Assembly (NCBI RefSeq): GCF_001592265.1
Contig: NZ_BCWP01000009.1
Location: 36,035 to 100,034, forward strand
Length of the DNA stretch: 64,000 nucleotides
DNA from: Curvibacter delicatus NBRC 14919
Lineage (GTDB): Bacteria; Pseudomonadota; Gammaproteobacteria; Burkholderiales; Burkholderiaceae_C
Reading direction: 5' to 3'
This document shows, in pieces, positions 1 to 8,729 of the stretch. The notes under the pieces are model-generated. The model searched no databases. It was not told the DNA's origin and saw only the letters and a list, made by a program, of their open reading frames with translations. The translations under genes and the position numbers were made by a program. Position 1 is the stretch's first letter. The number at the start of each line of letters is the position of its first letter.

Positions 1-1
1 C

Positions 2-352
2 GTGCTGGGCCGCGCGGGCCTGAGTGAATTCGACGCCAGCTTCAAGGCCGGTGAGGTGGTGAGCTTCCACGACAAGGTGGTGATGGAACTCGACCCCGAA
101 GTCGACAGCGCCTACCCGGCGCGCTGGATCGGTAAGGTGCGCGTGGAGACGATCGATGGCCGTGTGCTGCACGGACGCGTGGACGAACCCAAGGGCGACC
201 CGGGCAACACGCTCAGCCGCGCCGAACTGGAAGACAAGGCACTACGCCTGGCGCTGTACCACGGTGGCGCCAGTGAGGCGGAGATGCGTACCGCCATGAC
301 GCGGCTGTGGGCCATGGCTGACGCGCCGCAGGTCGGCCGGCTGCGGCCCTGA
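2..352 (+). CDS. MmgE/PrpD family protein, C-terminal fragment (cut by window edge)
   Basis: The last 116 residues of a protein whose start lies before the window. The stretch VSFHDKVVMELDPE, the segment ARWIGKVRVETIDGR and the ending with a DP-aligned NTLSRAELEDKA match the C-terminal domain of the MmgE/PrpD family (2-methylcitrate dehydratase and relatives). Family members dehydrate or isomerise citrate-like acids, but many betaproteobacterial copies have no known substrate. It is followed by a Bug/TctC binding protein on the same strand, a pairing that is common in Burkholderiales and suggests uptake and turnover of an organic acid. Without the N-terminal catalytic domain the substrate cannot be inferred. 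Confidence 0.8.
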   Translation: MLGRAGLSEFDASFKAGEVVSFHDKVVMELDPEVDSAYPARWIGKVRVETIDGRVLHGRVDEPKGDPGNTLSRAELEDKALRLALYHGGASEAEMRTAMTRLWAMADAPQVGRLRP

Positions 353-515
353 ACCGGTGCGCTTGCGTGCCGACGGGCGTGGCCTTCATGACCTAGGGAT
401 GACCCGGCTTGCCCCCTGGCACGACCTGAACGAGGATTGAAACCACATAAAACACAAAAGACGACTGAGCACGAGGGAGTTTTCAACTGACCCATACCAA
501 AGAGGACGACAAACC

Positions 516-1502
516 ATGCCTTTCCAACGTAGAACTTTCACTCTCGCCACCATCGCCGCCAGCCTGACCCTGGCTGCCGGCATCGCCAACGCCCAGAGTT
601 ACCCGGCCAAACCCGTTTCCCTGGTGGTGCCCTTCTCCGCCGGCGGACCAACCGACATCGTGGCCCGCACCCTGGCCGCCGGCATGACCAAGACCCTGGG
701 GCAGAGCGTGGTGGTGGAGAACAAGACCGGTGCCGGCGGCACCATCGCCCCCAGCTATGTGAGCAAGGCCGCCCCCGACGGCTATACCTTCCTGATCCAC
801 CATAACGGCATGGCCACCGCGCCAGCCCTGTACCGCAAGCTGGCCTACAACCCGGTGACCGATTTCGAGCACGTGGGCAATGTGGTGGACGTGCCCATGA
901 CGCTGCTGGGCCGCAAGGACCTGCCACCGAAGAACACGGCTGAGCTGGTGCCCTTCGTCAAGGCCAACGCGGCCAAACTCAACCTGGCCAATGCCGGCCT
1001 GGGCGCGGTGTCGCACCTGTGCGGCACGCTGTTCCAGCAGGCGCTGGGCGTGACCCTGACCACCGTGCCCTTCCAGGGCACCGGCCCGGCGCTCAATGCG
1101 CTGCTGGGCGGCCAGGTCGACCTGCTGTGCGACCAGACCACCAACACCGTGCCGCACATCAAGGCCGGTACCGTGAAGATGTACGGCGTTACCACCAAGC
1201 AGCGCATCAAGGCCCTGCCAGACGCACCCACGCTGAACGAAGGCGGCATCAAGGACTTCGAGGTGATCGTCTGGCACGGTGTCTATGCCCCCAAGGGCAC
1301 ACCCGCCGCCGTGATCGAGAAGTTCGGCGATGCCATGCGCACCGCCATGAAAGACCCCGCTTTTGTCAGCCGCATGGCCGACCTCGGCGGCGAGATTGCG
1401 CCCGAGTCACGCCAGACCCCGGAAGGCCAGCGCGCCTGGCTGACATCGGAAGTGCAGAAGTGGGGCACAGCCATCCGCGCCGCAGGGCAGTTCGCCGACT
1501 GA
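516..1502 (+). CDS. Tripartite tricarboxylate transporter (Bug/TctC) substrate-binding protein
   Basis: A 328-residue periplasmic solute-binding protein. A Sec signal peptide (MPFQRR, then a hydrophobic stretch ending in ANAQS) is cleaved near residue 26. The mature start YPAKPVSLVVPFSAGG, the VVENKTGAGG motif near residue 75 and PDGYTF near residue 90 are hallmarks of the Bug family, which binds carboxylates. An AGAGGACG ribosome-binding site precedes the ATG. No TctA/TctB membrane genes are nearby, so this is an orphan Bug, as most betaproteobacterial copies are. It probably serves the upstream MmgE/PrpD enzyme. A strong terminator follows. Ligand unknown. Confidence 0.93.
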   Translation: MPFQRRTFTLATIAASLTLAAGIANAQSYPAKPVSLVVPFSAGGPTDIVARTLAAGMTKTLGQSVVVENKTGAGGTIAPSYVSKAAPDGYTFLIHHNGMATAPALYRKLAYNPVTDFEHVGNVVDVPMTLLGRKDLPPKNTAELVPFVKANAAKLNLANAGLGAVSHLCGTLFQQALGVTLTTVPFQGTGPALNALLGGQVDLLCDQTTNTVPHIKAGTVKMYGVTTKQRIKALPDAPTLNEGGIKDFEVIVWHGVYAPKGTPAAVIEKFGDAMRTAMKDPAFVSRMADLGGEIAPESRQTPEGQRAWLTSEVQKWGTAIRAAGQFAD

Positions 1503-1521
1503 TCGGCGCGTCACGCACCAT

Positions 1522-1555
1522 AAAAAAACGCCGGGCTTGCCCGGCGTTTTTCTTC
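1522..1555 (+). terminator. Rho-independent terminator after the Bug gene
   Basis: An A-run, then ACGCCGGG-CTTG-CCCGGCGT, then a T-run. The perfect GC-rich stem with A and T flanks can work in both directions, serving the Bug gene on the plus strand and the CBS-domain gene converging from the minus strand. Confidence 0.9.
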
Positions 1556-1589
1556 GCGCATAGCCCGGTCCTGGTCACCGGCACATCGC

Positions 1590-2189
1590 TCAAGCCGATG
1601 CCAGCACCGCCTCGATTTCGGCAAAGGTCTGCGCCACCTCGTAGGTATGGATGGGCTGGCCGAGCTGGCGTGCGATCTGGGTCACCGAGAAGATGCCGAG
1701 CAACACCTGCCGGCCGCCATGCGTGCGATCCAGCACCAGCGCATGGGCCCGGCCATCGGCGGTGAGTGTGGCCACGATGTTGCCGACGGTGGCCTTGCGC
1801 ACCACGTCGAAACTGAGTGCCTCCACCTTCTCCACCGGCACCATCACCTCGGCCACGCGCAGTTCGGAGTACGCCGTCTGGCGCGCCTGGGCCACCCGCA
1901 TGGCCTTCTCGCCGTGGATGTCCACCGTTGTCACCAGACCGGTGATCCGGCCATCATCGTCGGCCACGACCAGCAGCCGGACACCGCGCGCCAGCATCGA
2001 GCGGTTGGCCTCCTCCAGAGTGGCCTCGGCGCCGATGGTGGCGGCCGGGATCTTGGCCAGATCGGTCATGACATCGACCGCCGGCGACCCCATCGTCACC
2101 GGCGGCGGATTGAACGCCTCCAGCAGATGACATCCTTCGGGTGACACAAGCGCCTGCGACAAGCGCCCGTACTGCTGTTCTACCTGCAT
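1590..2189 (-). CDS. CBS domain-pair protein
   Basis: A 199-residue soluble protein with two CBS domains: roughly residues 38-95 (VDVMTDLAKIPAATI, RLLVVADDDGRITGLVTTVDI) and 112-188 (VAEVMVPVEKVEAL, then HALVLDRTHGGRQVLLGIFSVTQIAR). CBS pairs bind adenine nucleotides and act as regulatory modules; stand-alone copies are common in proteobacteria and mostly uncharacterised. No catalytic or membrane domain is attached. The start has an excellent AGGAGG site. It lies between the Bug gene (convergent) and a LysR gene on the same strand upstream. Partner protein unknown. Confidence 0.85.
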   Translation of the reverse strand: MQVEQQYGRLSQALVSPEGCHLLEAFNPPPVTMGSPAVDVMTDLAKIPAATIGAEATLEEANRSMLARGVRLLVVADDDGRITGLVTTVDIHGEKAMRVAQARQTAYSELRVAEVMVPVEKVEALSFDVVRKATVGNIVATLTADGRAHALVLDRTHGGRQVLLGIFSVTQIARQLGQPIHTYEVAQTFAEIEAVLASA

Positions 2190-2305
2190 GGTCTGGCCCT
2201 CCTCGTTGTTTGAGTGGGCGGTTGGATGGCCTGTGCCGGCCTTAGTTCCGGCCCGGCCGTGCGAATCAGATGCGTGAAATTACGTAGCAGTGCCGACGCA
2301 AGGCC

Positions 2306-3214
2306 TCAGGCCGGCGCCTGCCGCGCATCGTCCACCAGCAGTTCCACCAGCTCGCGTGCATAAGCCGGCAACGCGTCCAGGCTACGCACCACGATCTGCA
2401 TCGCGCGTTCGGCCCAGGCATCGGCCAGCGGCACGATGGCAATGGCCATGGTCTGCGCATGGCGGCGCGCGGCGGACTCCGGCAGGATGGCCACGCCGAC
2501 TGCCGCCTCCACCATGCGGCAGGCGGCCTCGAAGTTGCTGACCTGGATGCGTTGTTTCATGGGCCGCTCCAGCCCGTCGCAGATCTGCTGCAGGAAAGCG
2601 CGGATGGCGCTGCTCTCGGCCAGGCCGATGTGGTCGAAGTCCAGCGTGTCGGCAAAGGCCACGGCCGCCGCACCGGCCAGCGCATGCTCGCGCGGCAGCA
2701 CCAGCACCAGACGGTCGCGCCGGTAGGGCAGCACCTGCAAATTTTCCGTGCGCACCAGGCCAGCGACGATGCCGATGTCGGTCTGCCCTTCGGACACGGC
2801 ACGCACGATGTCGTGGCTCAAGCGCTCCTGCAGGTCCACATTCACATCGGGGTGCGCCAGCAGGTAACGGCGCAAGACGGGCGGCAGGAACTCGCCCAGT
2901 GCCGTGGTGTTGGCAAACACGCGCAAGTGGCCCTTGATGCCGCTGGCATATTCCTGCAGGTCGCCGCGCAGGTGTTCCAGCTGGCCCAGCACCAGCCGCG
3001 CATGGTGCACAAAGGCCTGGCCGGGGGGAGTGAGCGTGACGCCCTGCGAGGTGCGGAAAAGCAGCTTGACGCCCAGGCCTTCCTCGATATTCTTGATACG
3101 GGTACTGGCCGCCGGCGCCGACATGTGGGCCGCCTCGGCGCCCCGGGTCAGGCTGTTCGATTCGGCAATGCGCACCATCAGCCGGAGGTCAACCAGATCA
3201 AAAGGCAGGGACAT
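2306..3214 (-). CDS. LysR-family transcriptional regulator
   Basis: A 302-residue LysR-type regulator. The N-terminal winged helix-turn-helix covers about residues 5-63 (LVDLRLMVRIAESNSLTRG, AHMSAPAASTRIKNIEEGLG), followed by a linker helix and a LysR substrate-binding domain to the end. It is divergent from a haloacid dehalogenase-type gene across about 150 bp that contains short inverted repeats, the usual layout of a LysR regulator and its target. The effector is not predictable. Control of the dehalogenase-like gene is an inference from position only. Confidence 0.92.
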   Translation of the reverse strand: MSLPFDLVDLRLMVRIAESNSLTRGAEAAHMSAPAASTRIKNIEEGLGVKLLFRTSQGVTLTPPGQAFVHHARLVLGQLEHLRGDLQEYASGIKGHLRVFANTTALGEFLPPVLRRYLLAHPDVNVDLQERLSHDIVRAVSEGQTDIGIVAGLVRTENLQVLPYRRDRLVLVLPREHALAGAAAVAFADTLDFDHIGLAESSAIRAFLQQICDGLERPMKQRIQVSNFEAACRMVEAAVGVAILPESAARRHAQTMAIAIVPLADAWAERAMQIVVRSLDALPAYARELVELLVDDARQAPA

Positions 3215-3311
3215 GGCGGCGTGGGGGCAGAAGGCGAAAGTGGGAGTTTGGGCGATTATGCCCAGCCCTCCCGAGTCAGGACGATGACGGATTCCATCCT
3301 TTTTGTGCCGA

Positions 3312-3336
3312 ATTAACGGATGTTTTGGGTATTAAT
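3312..3336. promoter_or_regulatory. Inverted repeat in the LysR/HAD divergent promoter region
   Basis: ATTAA and TTAAT arms separated by 15 bases lie between the divergent LysR and HAD genes. A second short palindrome, GTAT-CAA-ATAC, follows at 3347-3357. The size suits a LysR-type binding site, but the arms are short and AT-rich, so this is a weak candidate. Confidence 0.35.
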
Positions 3337-3366
3337 GGCTGCGCAAGTATCAAATACAGTTACGGC

Positions 3367-4074
3367 ATGGAAAAAATCCGCCCCAGCCACGCCCAGCCGC
3401 AGGCCGTCCTGTTTGACGCCTACGGCACGCTGTTCGACGTCTACAGCGTCGGACTGGCGGCGGAGCAGCTGTTTCCGGGCCGGGGCGAGGCCCTGAGCCG
3501 GCTCTGGCGCGACAAGCAGATCGAATACACCCACCTGGTCACGGCCAGCAACGACGGCGCGCACTACCAGCCGTTCTGGGCGCTGACATTGGCCAGCCTG
3601 CGCTACACCTGCAAGCGCCTGAAGCTGGCGCCCACGCCGGCGCAGGAGCAGCAGTTGATGAACCAGTACCGGCACCTGAGCGCCTTCCCGGAAAACCGCG
3701 ATGTGCTGCAGGCGCTGAAGGCGCGCGGCATCCAGACCGGCATCCTGTCCAACGGCGACCCGGAAATGCTGGGCATTGCCGTGCGCAGCGCCGGGCTGGA
3801 AGGCCTGCTCGATCACGTGATCAGCGTCGATGCCGTGCGCAAGTACAAGACCCACCCCGAGGCGTATGCCCTGGGCGAGCAGGCCACCAGCCTGCGCGCC
3901 GGGCAGATCGCCTTTGTCAGCAGCAACAGCTGGGACGCACTGGCCGCCACCTGGTACGGCTATCAGACCCTGTGGGTCAACCGTTATGACCTGCCGTTCG
4001 AAGAGCTGGGCACCCAGCCCGTGCGCACCGGCAGCACCCTGAACGATGTGCTGGGATTTTTCCCGGCTGAATGA
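3367..4074 (+). CDS. Haloacid dehalogenase, type II (HAD superfamily)
   Basis: A 235-residue HAD hydrolase of the L-2-haloacid dehalogenase class. It shows the nucleophile motif [11 protein letters not shown] near the N-terminus, the [10 protein letters not shown] motif II, the lysine motif KYKTHPEAY and the terminal [12 protein letters not shown] motif. Dehalogenases of this type hydrolyse 2-haloalkanoic acids to 2-hydroxyacids through an aspartyl ester. The chosen ATG gives the usual N-terminus ([20 protein letters not shown]); an earlier in-frame ATG adds 14 unrelated residues. The downstream malate synthase G gene suggests a link to C2 acids (haloacetate to glycolate to glyoxylate), but that is inference. 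Confidence 0.85.
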   Translation: MEKIRPSHAQPQAVLFDAYGTLFDVYSVGLAAEQLFPGRGEALSRLWRDKQIEYTHLVTASNDGAHYQPFWALTLASLRYTCKRLKLAPTPAQEQQLMNQYRHLSAFPENRDVLQALKARGIQTGILSNGDPEMLGIAVRSAGLEGLLDHVISVDAVRKYKTHPEAYALGEQATSLRAGQIAFVSSNSWDALAATWYGYQTLWVNRYDLPFEELGTQPVRTGSTLNDVLGFFPAE

Positions 4075-4130
4075 AGCGTTGCCCAACGCGCCCAACGAGT
4101 TCGTATTTTTTGATTGAGGAGTTGAACACC

Positions 4131-6347
4131 ATGACCCAACGCACCAAGGCCCAGCGCCTGCAAGTTGCCACCAACCTGTACCGCTTCATCGAAGACAAGG
4201 TGCTGCCCGGCACCGGCATCAGCAGCGCCGACTTCTGGAAGGGCTTCGACGCCCTGGCCCACGACCTGGGCCCGAAAAACGCCGCCCTGCTGGCCGAGCG
4301 CGACCGCCTGCAGCTGGAGATGGATGCCTGGCACAAGGCCAACCCCGGCCCGATCAAGAACATGAAGGCCTACCGCGCCTTCCTGGAAAAGACCGGCTAC
4401 CTGGTGCCGGCGCCCGCTGAAGTGCGCTGCGACACCGCCAACGTGGACGCCGAACTCGCCGTGCAGGCCGGCCCGCAGCTGGTGGTGCCGATCCTGAACG
4501 CGCGCTACGCCCTGAACGCCGCCAATGCGCGCTGGGGTTCGCTGTACGACGCGCTCTATGGCACCGATGCCCTGCCTGAAGACAAGGGCGCCACCAAGAT
4601 CGGCCCGGACGGCAAGAGCTACAACCCGAAACGCGGCGCCAAGGTGATCGAGTACGCCCGATACGTGCTGGACCGCGTGGTCCCCTTGGCCAAGGGCTCG
4701 CACATCAACTCCACGGCGTACACCGTGGAAGGCGGCAAGCTGGTCGTGGCGCTCAAGGACGGCACGAAGTCCCTCCTGGCCGACACCAACAAGTTCATCG
4801 GCTACCAGGGCAGCGCCGCCGCACCCTCGGCCGTCCTGCTGCGCAACAACGGCATCCACATCGAAATCCAGATCGACCCCAGCACCCCCATCGGCAAGAG
4901 CGACGCTGCCGGCGTGAGCGACCTGCTGGTGGAAGCCGCCCTGTCCACCATCCTGGACTTGGAAGACTCGGTGGCCGTGGTGGATGCCGACGACAAGGTG
5001 CTGGCCTATGACAACTGGCTCGGCATCCTCAAGGGCACGCTGACCGAAGAAGTGAGCAAGGGCGGCAAGACCTTTGTGCGTCGCCTGAATGCCGACCGCG
5101 TCTACAAGGGCGCCAACGGTGAAGAGATCAAGCTGCACGGCCGCTCGCTGCTGTTCGTGCGCAACGTCGGCCACCTGATGACCAACCCGGCCATCCTGTA
5201 CGGCAACGGCAGCGAGATCCATGAGGGCATCATGGACGCCGTCATCACCACCACCATCGCGCTGCATGACCTGAAGGGCCTGACGCAGAACGGCGTGCGC
5301 AACTCGCGCACCGGCTCGATCTACATCGTCAAGCCCAAGATGCACGGCCCGGCCGAAGTGGCCTTTGCGGTGGAACTGTTCGACCGCGTGGAAAAGCTGC
5401 TGGGCCTGCCGGAGAACACCGTCAAGCTCGGCATCATGGACGAAGAGCGCCGCACCAGCGTCAACCTCAAGGCCTGCATTGCCGCCGCCAAGAGCCGCGT
5501 GGCCTTCATCAACACCGGTTTCCTGGACCGCACCGGCGACGAGATGCACACCGCCATGCACGCCGGCCCCATGATCCGCAAGGCCGCCATGAAGGGCAGC
5601 GAGTGGATCAACGCCTACGAGCAGGACAACGTGCTGGTCGGCCTGGCCTGCGGCCTGAAAGGCCGTGCCCAGATCGGCAAGGGCATGTGGGCCATGCCCG
5701 ACCTGATGGCCGCCATGCTGCAGCAGAAGATCGTGCACCCCAAGGCCGGCGCCAACACCGCCTGGGTACCCTCGCCCACCGCCGCCACGCTGCACGCACT
5801 GCACTACCACCAGGTCAACGTGGCCGAGGTGCAGGAGCAGCTGGAGAAGCAGGCCACCGCCAAGAACTTCAAGCAGGTGGAAGAGAAGCTGCTGACCGGC
5901 CTGCTGACCATCCCCGTGGCCACCAAGCCCAACTGGACGCCGGAAGAGATCCAGCAGGAGCTGGACAACAACGCGCAGGGCATTCTGGGCTACGTGGTGC
6001 GCTGGATCGACCAGGGCGTGGGCTGCTCCAAAGTGCCCGACATCCACAACATCGGCCTGATGGAAGACCGCGCCACGCTGCGCATCTCCAGCCAGCACAT
6101 CGCCAACTGGCTGCTGCACGGCATCACCAACGAAGCCCAGGTGCGCGCCACCTTCGAACGCATGGCCGCCGTGGTGGACCAGCAGAACGCCGGTGACCCG
6201 CTGTACAAGCCGATGGCCGGCCACTTCGACACCTCCTTCGCCTACAAGGCGGCGACCGACCTGGTGTTCAAGGGCCTGGAGCAACCCAGCGGTTACACCG
6301 AGCCGCTGCTGCACGCCTGGCGCCTGAAGGTGAAAGCGGCGGCCTGA
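4131..6347 (+). CDS. glcB: Malate synthase G
   Basis: A 738-residue isoform G malate synthase, close to the usual 720-740, which condenses glyoxylate with acetyl-CoA to give malate in the cytoplasm. Recognisable blocks are [20 protein letters not shown] (near residue 280), [18 protein letters not shown], then [12 protein letters not shown], the [15 protein letters not shown] signature and the C-terminal [20 protein letters not shown]. The start is the ATG following TGAGGAGTTGAACACC; an in-frame ATG 20 codons upstream overlaps the end of the HAD gene and has no ribosome site. Transcription probably ends at the hairpin about 75 bp downstream. Confidence 0.98.
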   Translation: MTQRTKAQRLQVATNLYRFIEDKVLPGTGISSADFWKGFDALAHDLGPKNAALLAERDRLQLEMDAWHKANPGPIKNMKAYRAFLEKTGYLVPAPAEVRCDTANVDAELAVQAGPQLVVPILNARYALNAANARWGSLYDALYGTDALPEDKGATKIGPDGKSYNPKRGAKVIEYARYVLDRVVPLAKGSHINSTAYTVEGGKLVVALKDGTKSLLADTNKFIGYQGSAAAPSAVLLRNNGIHIEIQIDPSTPIGKSDAAGVSDLLVEAALSTILDLEDSVAVVDADDKVLAYDNWLGILKGTLTEEVSKGGKTFVRRLNADRVYKGANGEEIKLHGRSLLFVRNVGHLMTNPAILYGNGSEIHEGIMDAVITTTIALHDLKGLTQNGVRNSRTGSIYIVKPKMHGPAEVAFAVELFDRVEKLLGLPENTVKLGIMDEERRTSVNLKACIAAAKSRVAFINTGFLDRTGDEMHTAMHAGPMIRKAAMKGSEWINAYEQDNVLVGLACGLKGRAQIGKGMWAMPDLMAAMLQQKIVHPKAGANTAWVPSPTAATLHALHYHQVNVAEVQEQLEKQATAKNFKQVEEKLLTGLLTIPVATKPNWTPEEIQQELDNNAQGILGYVVRWIDQGVGCSKVPDIHNIGLMEDRATLRISSQHIANWLLHGITNEAQVRATFERMAAVVDQQNAGDPLYKPMAGHFDTSFAYKAATDLVFKGLEQPSGYTEPLLHAWRLKVKAAA

Positions 6348-6353
6348 AGCTGA

Positions 6354-6415
6354 TGCGCTATTGGTTTGATAGCTGCCTGCGCATGACGGGCAAGGGCTAA
6401 AGGCCAATTTGGCTT
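6354..6415 (+). repeat. Dispersed repeat family A, copy 1
   Basis: Three-part element: box A (GCTATTGGTTTGATAGCTG, a short inverted repeat), a middle part (CTGCGCATGACGGGCAAGG) and box C (GCTAAAGGCCAATTTGGCTT). It matches copies near 11.2, 21.4 and 55.0 kb. Here it sits directly before a terminator hairpin, after malate synthase. Confidence 0.75.
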
Positions 6416-6416
6416 A

Positions 6417-6450
6417 TAAAAAACGGCACCTTCGGGTGCCGTTTTCATTG
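6417..6450. terminator. Bidirectional Rho-independent terminator
   Basis: AAACGGCACC-TTCG-GGTGCCGTTTT: a perfect stem with a stable UUCG loop, an A-run before and a T-run after. It can end malate synthase on the plus strand and the RidA-family gene on the minus strand. Confidence 0.93.
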
Positions 6451-6522
6451 GGGTCTGGAGCACGTGCCAAACGTCGGAACACGAGCGCATGCGCGTGACG
6501 GCACGTACAGCCTTCGTCTTGG

Positions 6523-6894
6523 CTAAGCCGCTGAATGCGCAGCAGCTTCCGGGAGCCGCGCGATCACCTTGATCTCGAATTGAAAGCCGGAAAGCCAGGT
6601 CACACCCACGCCCGTGAGCGTGGGATGCGGGGCATCGCCCCAGTATTCGGACACGACGCCCCAAGCCTTCTCGAGGTGGGCTTCGGGGTCCACCATGAAG
6701 ACGGTAACGTCAACCACGTCGTTGAAGGTACACCCTGCGGAAGACAGGATGGCGTTGAGATTCTCGAACGCGAGGCGGACCTGCTTCTCCAGGTCGGGCT
6801 CCGGTGAACCATCCGGCCGGCTGCCCACTTGGCCTGAGACAAACAGAAAACCATTGGATCGGATCGCTGGTGAGTAGCGGTTCTTTTCGTACAA
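6523..6894 (-). CDS. RidA/YjgF-family protein, apparent N-terminal frameshift
   Basis: The open frame gives 123 residues with the Rid-family pattern: YSPAIRSNGFLFVSGQVGS, then QVRLAFENLNAILSSAGCTF, DVVDVTVFMVDPEAHL and HPTLTGVGVTWL. Rid enzymes deaminate reactive enamines/imines; subgroup is uncertain because the Arg position near the end is not clear. The frame opens only at a weak TTG. Immediately upstream, an ATG at 6935 with an AAAGG site reads MTVRDVV in another frame, while the Rid frame reads FPAGRQALYEKN. One extra T in the GTTTCCC run (plus-strand 6914-6916) would join them into a normal MTVRDVVFPAGRQALYE start. Either a one-base deletion or a sequencing error. Confidence 0.82.
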   Translation of the reverse strand: MYEKNRYSPAIRSNGFLFVSGQVGSRPDGSPEPDLEKQVRLAFENLNAILSSAGCTFNDVVDVTVFMVDPEAHLEKAWGVVSEYWGDAPHPTLTGVGVTWLSGFQFEIKVIARLPEAAAHSAA

Positions 6895-7080
6895 CGCCTG
6901 GCGCCCGGCCGGGAAACAACATCGCGCACTGTCATGGAATACCTTTTCAAGGATGGGTTGGGATGGATGAACTCAGTAGCTCGACCCGACTTTAGGAGGC
7001 TAAGGCGCAGGGATAAACAGGCAAGTCGCACAATCACTATTTGAGATTTCCAAACAATCTTTGGAAAACAGGGAGTCGAT

Positions 7081-8004
7081 ATGGATCGTTTTGATGCGAT
7101 GCAGGCTTTTGTGCGCGTGGTGGACTCTGGCAGTTTCACCAAGGCAGCGCAGACCTTGCACATGAGCAAGACCACGGTGACGCAGCTTGTGCAGCAGCTC
7201 GAAGCACGCCTGCGCGTCAAGTTGCTCAACCGCACCACACGCCAAGTTCACGTCACAGCCGATGGCGCGGCCTACTACGAGCGGGCGGTGCGCCTGCTGA
7301 TCGACCTGGACGACGCCGAGACGAGCCTGTCCAGTGCTGCCGCCGCGCCCAGAGGACGGTTACGCGTGGATGTGCCAAGCCCGCTGGCGCGGATGCTGTT
7401 GGTGCCTGCATTCCCGGAATTCCACGCGCGTTACCCAGACATCCAGGTAGAAATGGGCGTCAGTGACCGCCTGGTTGACCTGATTGGCGACAACGTCGAT
7501 TGCGTGATTCGGGGCGGGGTGCCCACCGAGCAATCCCTCATCGCACGCCATGTGGGCGACCTTCGCCTCGGGGTCTATGCGGCGCCAGGCTATCTTGAAC
7601 AGGCTGGGACCCCCTCGCACCCTTCGGAACTAGAGGCGCCTCAGCACCGTCTCGTCGGCTTCCTGTCGTCTCGCACCGGCAAACCCTTGTCTTATCCCCT
7701 TCGTCGTGGCGATGAAAGCATCCATGTCCAAGGGCACCATGCTCTCTCGGTGGACGATGGCAATGCCTACCTTGCGGCAGGTGTCGCTGGCATCGGCGTG
7801 CTCTGTCTCCCTCATTACATGGCCCGGCCCCATCTGGCGCGGGCTGAATTGGTGCCGCTGTTTGACGATTGGCAGCTGGACGCCATGCCGGTGTACCTGG
7901 CATTCCCGCCGAACCGGCATGTGAGTGTGAAGCTGCGGGTCTTTATCGATTGGGTCGTTGATTTGCTGGCACGACACGCGCCTGTCGCCAGCCGAGCAGG
8001 CTGA
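7081..8004 (+). CDS. LysR-family transcriptional regulator
   Basis: A 307-residue LysR regulator of the CrgA/DmlR-like type (MDRFDAMQAFVRVVDSGSF, KAAQTLHMSKTTVTQLVQQL in the helix-turn-helix, then RGRLRVDVPSPLARMLLVPA opening the effector domain). The ATG follows GGGAGTCGAT. It is divergent from the RidA-family gene across about 150-190 bp, so it may control it; the effector is unknown. The intergenic gap is more AT-rich than its neighbours, as expected for a promoter region. Confidence 0.92.
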   Translation: MDRFDAMQAFVRVVDSGSFTKAAQTLHMSKTTVTQLVQQLEARLRVKLLNRTTRQVHVTADGAAYYERAVRLLIDLDDAETSLSSAAAAPRGRLRVDVPSPLARMLLVPAFPEFHARYPDIQVEMGVSDRLVDLIGDNVDCVIRGGVPTEQSLIARHVGDLRLGVYAAPGYLEQAGTPSHPSELEAPQHRLVGFLSSRTGKPLSYPLRRGDESIHVQGHHALSVDDGNAYLAAGVAGIGVLCLPHYMARPHLARAELVPLFDDWQLDAMPVYLAFPPNRHVSVKLRVFIDWVVDLLARHAPVASRAG

Positions 8005-8076
8005 ACGCGCGATCTCCCTGGTTCATACTCCCCACTGGCGCCCCGCGGTGGGGTACAGCGACAACAAGGAACGAGT

Positions 8077-8685
8077 GTGCAATCTGCCAGTGACCAGTGG
8101 TTCGACGAGGCCTACTACCAGCGCTACTACTTCGACAAGAAAACCAGCGTGGTCGACCCCGCGCACATGGAGCGGCTGGGCGCCTTTGTGTGCAGCTACC
8201 TGCAGTACCTGCGCGTGCCCGTGCGGCGCGTGCTCGACGTGGGCTGCGGCATCGGGCTGTGGCGCGACATCATTGCCCGTCACTTCCCCGACGCGGCCTA
8301 CCACGGCGTGGAGTACAGCGAGTTCCTGTGCACGCGCTACGGCTGGGAGCGCGGCTCGGTGGTGGACTACCGGAGCACCGAGCCGTTCGACCTGGTGATC
8401 TGCCAGGGTGTGCTGCCCTACCTGAGTGCGGCGGACCTCAAGCTGGCGCTGCACAACCTGGGCACACTGAGCCGGGGCGCGCTGTACTTGGAAGCCGTGA
8501 CACGCGAAGACTACGAGCGCGACACCATCGACGAAACGCTGACCGACCCGCGCCTGTTCCGTCACCGCGCCCAGCTGTACCGGCGCGGTCTGGCCGAGGG
8601 GTTCAAGGCGCTGGGTGGTGGTCTGTGGCTGAGCCACCAGGCCGAAGTGCCGCTGTTTGAACTGGAGTGCCTAGACGCGCGCTGA
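8077..8685 (+). CDS. Class I SAM-dependent methyltransferase
   Basis: A 202-residue protein with a Rossmann methyltransferase core: motif I VLDVGCGIGLWRDII near residue 48, a following acidic loop YHGVEYSEF, and motif IV-like FDLVICQGVLPYL. The start is a GTG after AAGGAACGA and gives the reading VQSASDQWFDEAYYQRYY; this WFDEAYYQRYYFD opening is frequent in proteobacterial methyltransferases of unknown substrate. It overlaps nothing and is followed within 45 bp by the sirtuin gene on the same strand, so the two may be cotranscribed. Substrate cannot be inferred. Confidence 0.85.
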   Translation: MQSASDQWFDEAYYQRYYFDKKTSVVDPAHMERLGAFVCSYLQYLRVPVRRVLDVGCGIGLWRDIIARHFPDAAYHGVEYSEFLCTRYGWERGSVVDYRSTEPFDLVICQGVLPYLSAADLKLALHNLGTLSRGALYLEAVTREDYERDTIDETLTDPRLFRHRAQLYRRGLAEGFKALGGGLWLSHQAEVPLFELECLDAR

Positions 8686-8729
8686 GCCGCGCCACTGCAC
8701 GCGCACCCGGAAGTCCGCACAATCCTCGC

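Noticed and set aside
3984..6407. 807-residue open frame antisense to malate synthase G
   Set aside because: Composition is His/Val/Gly-rich in the pattern produced by antisense reading of a GC-rich gene; the plus-strand malate synthase is certain.
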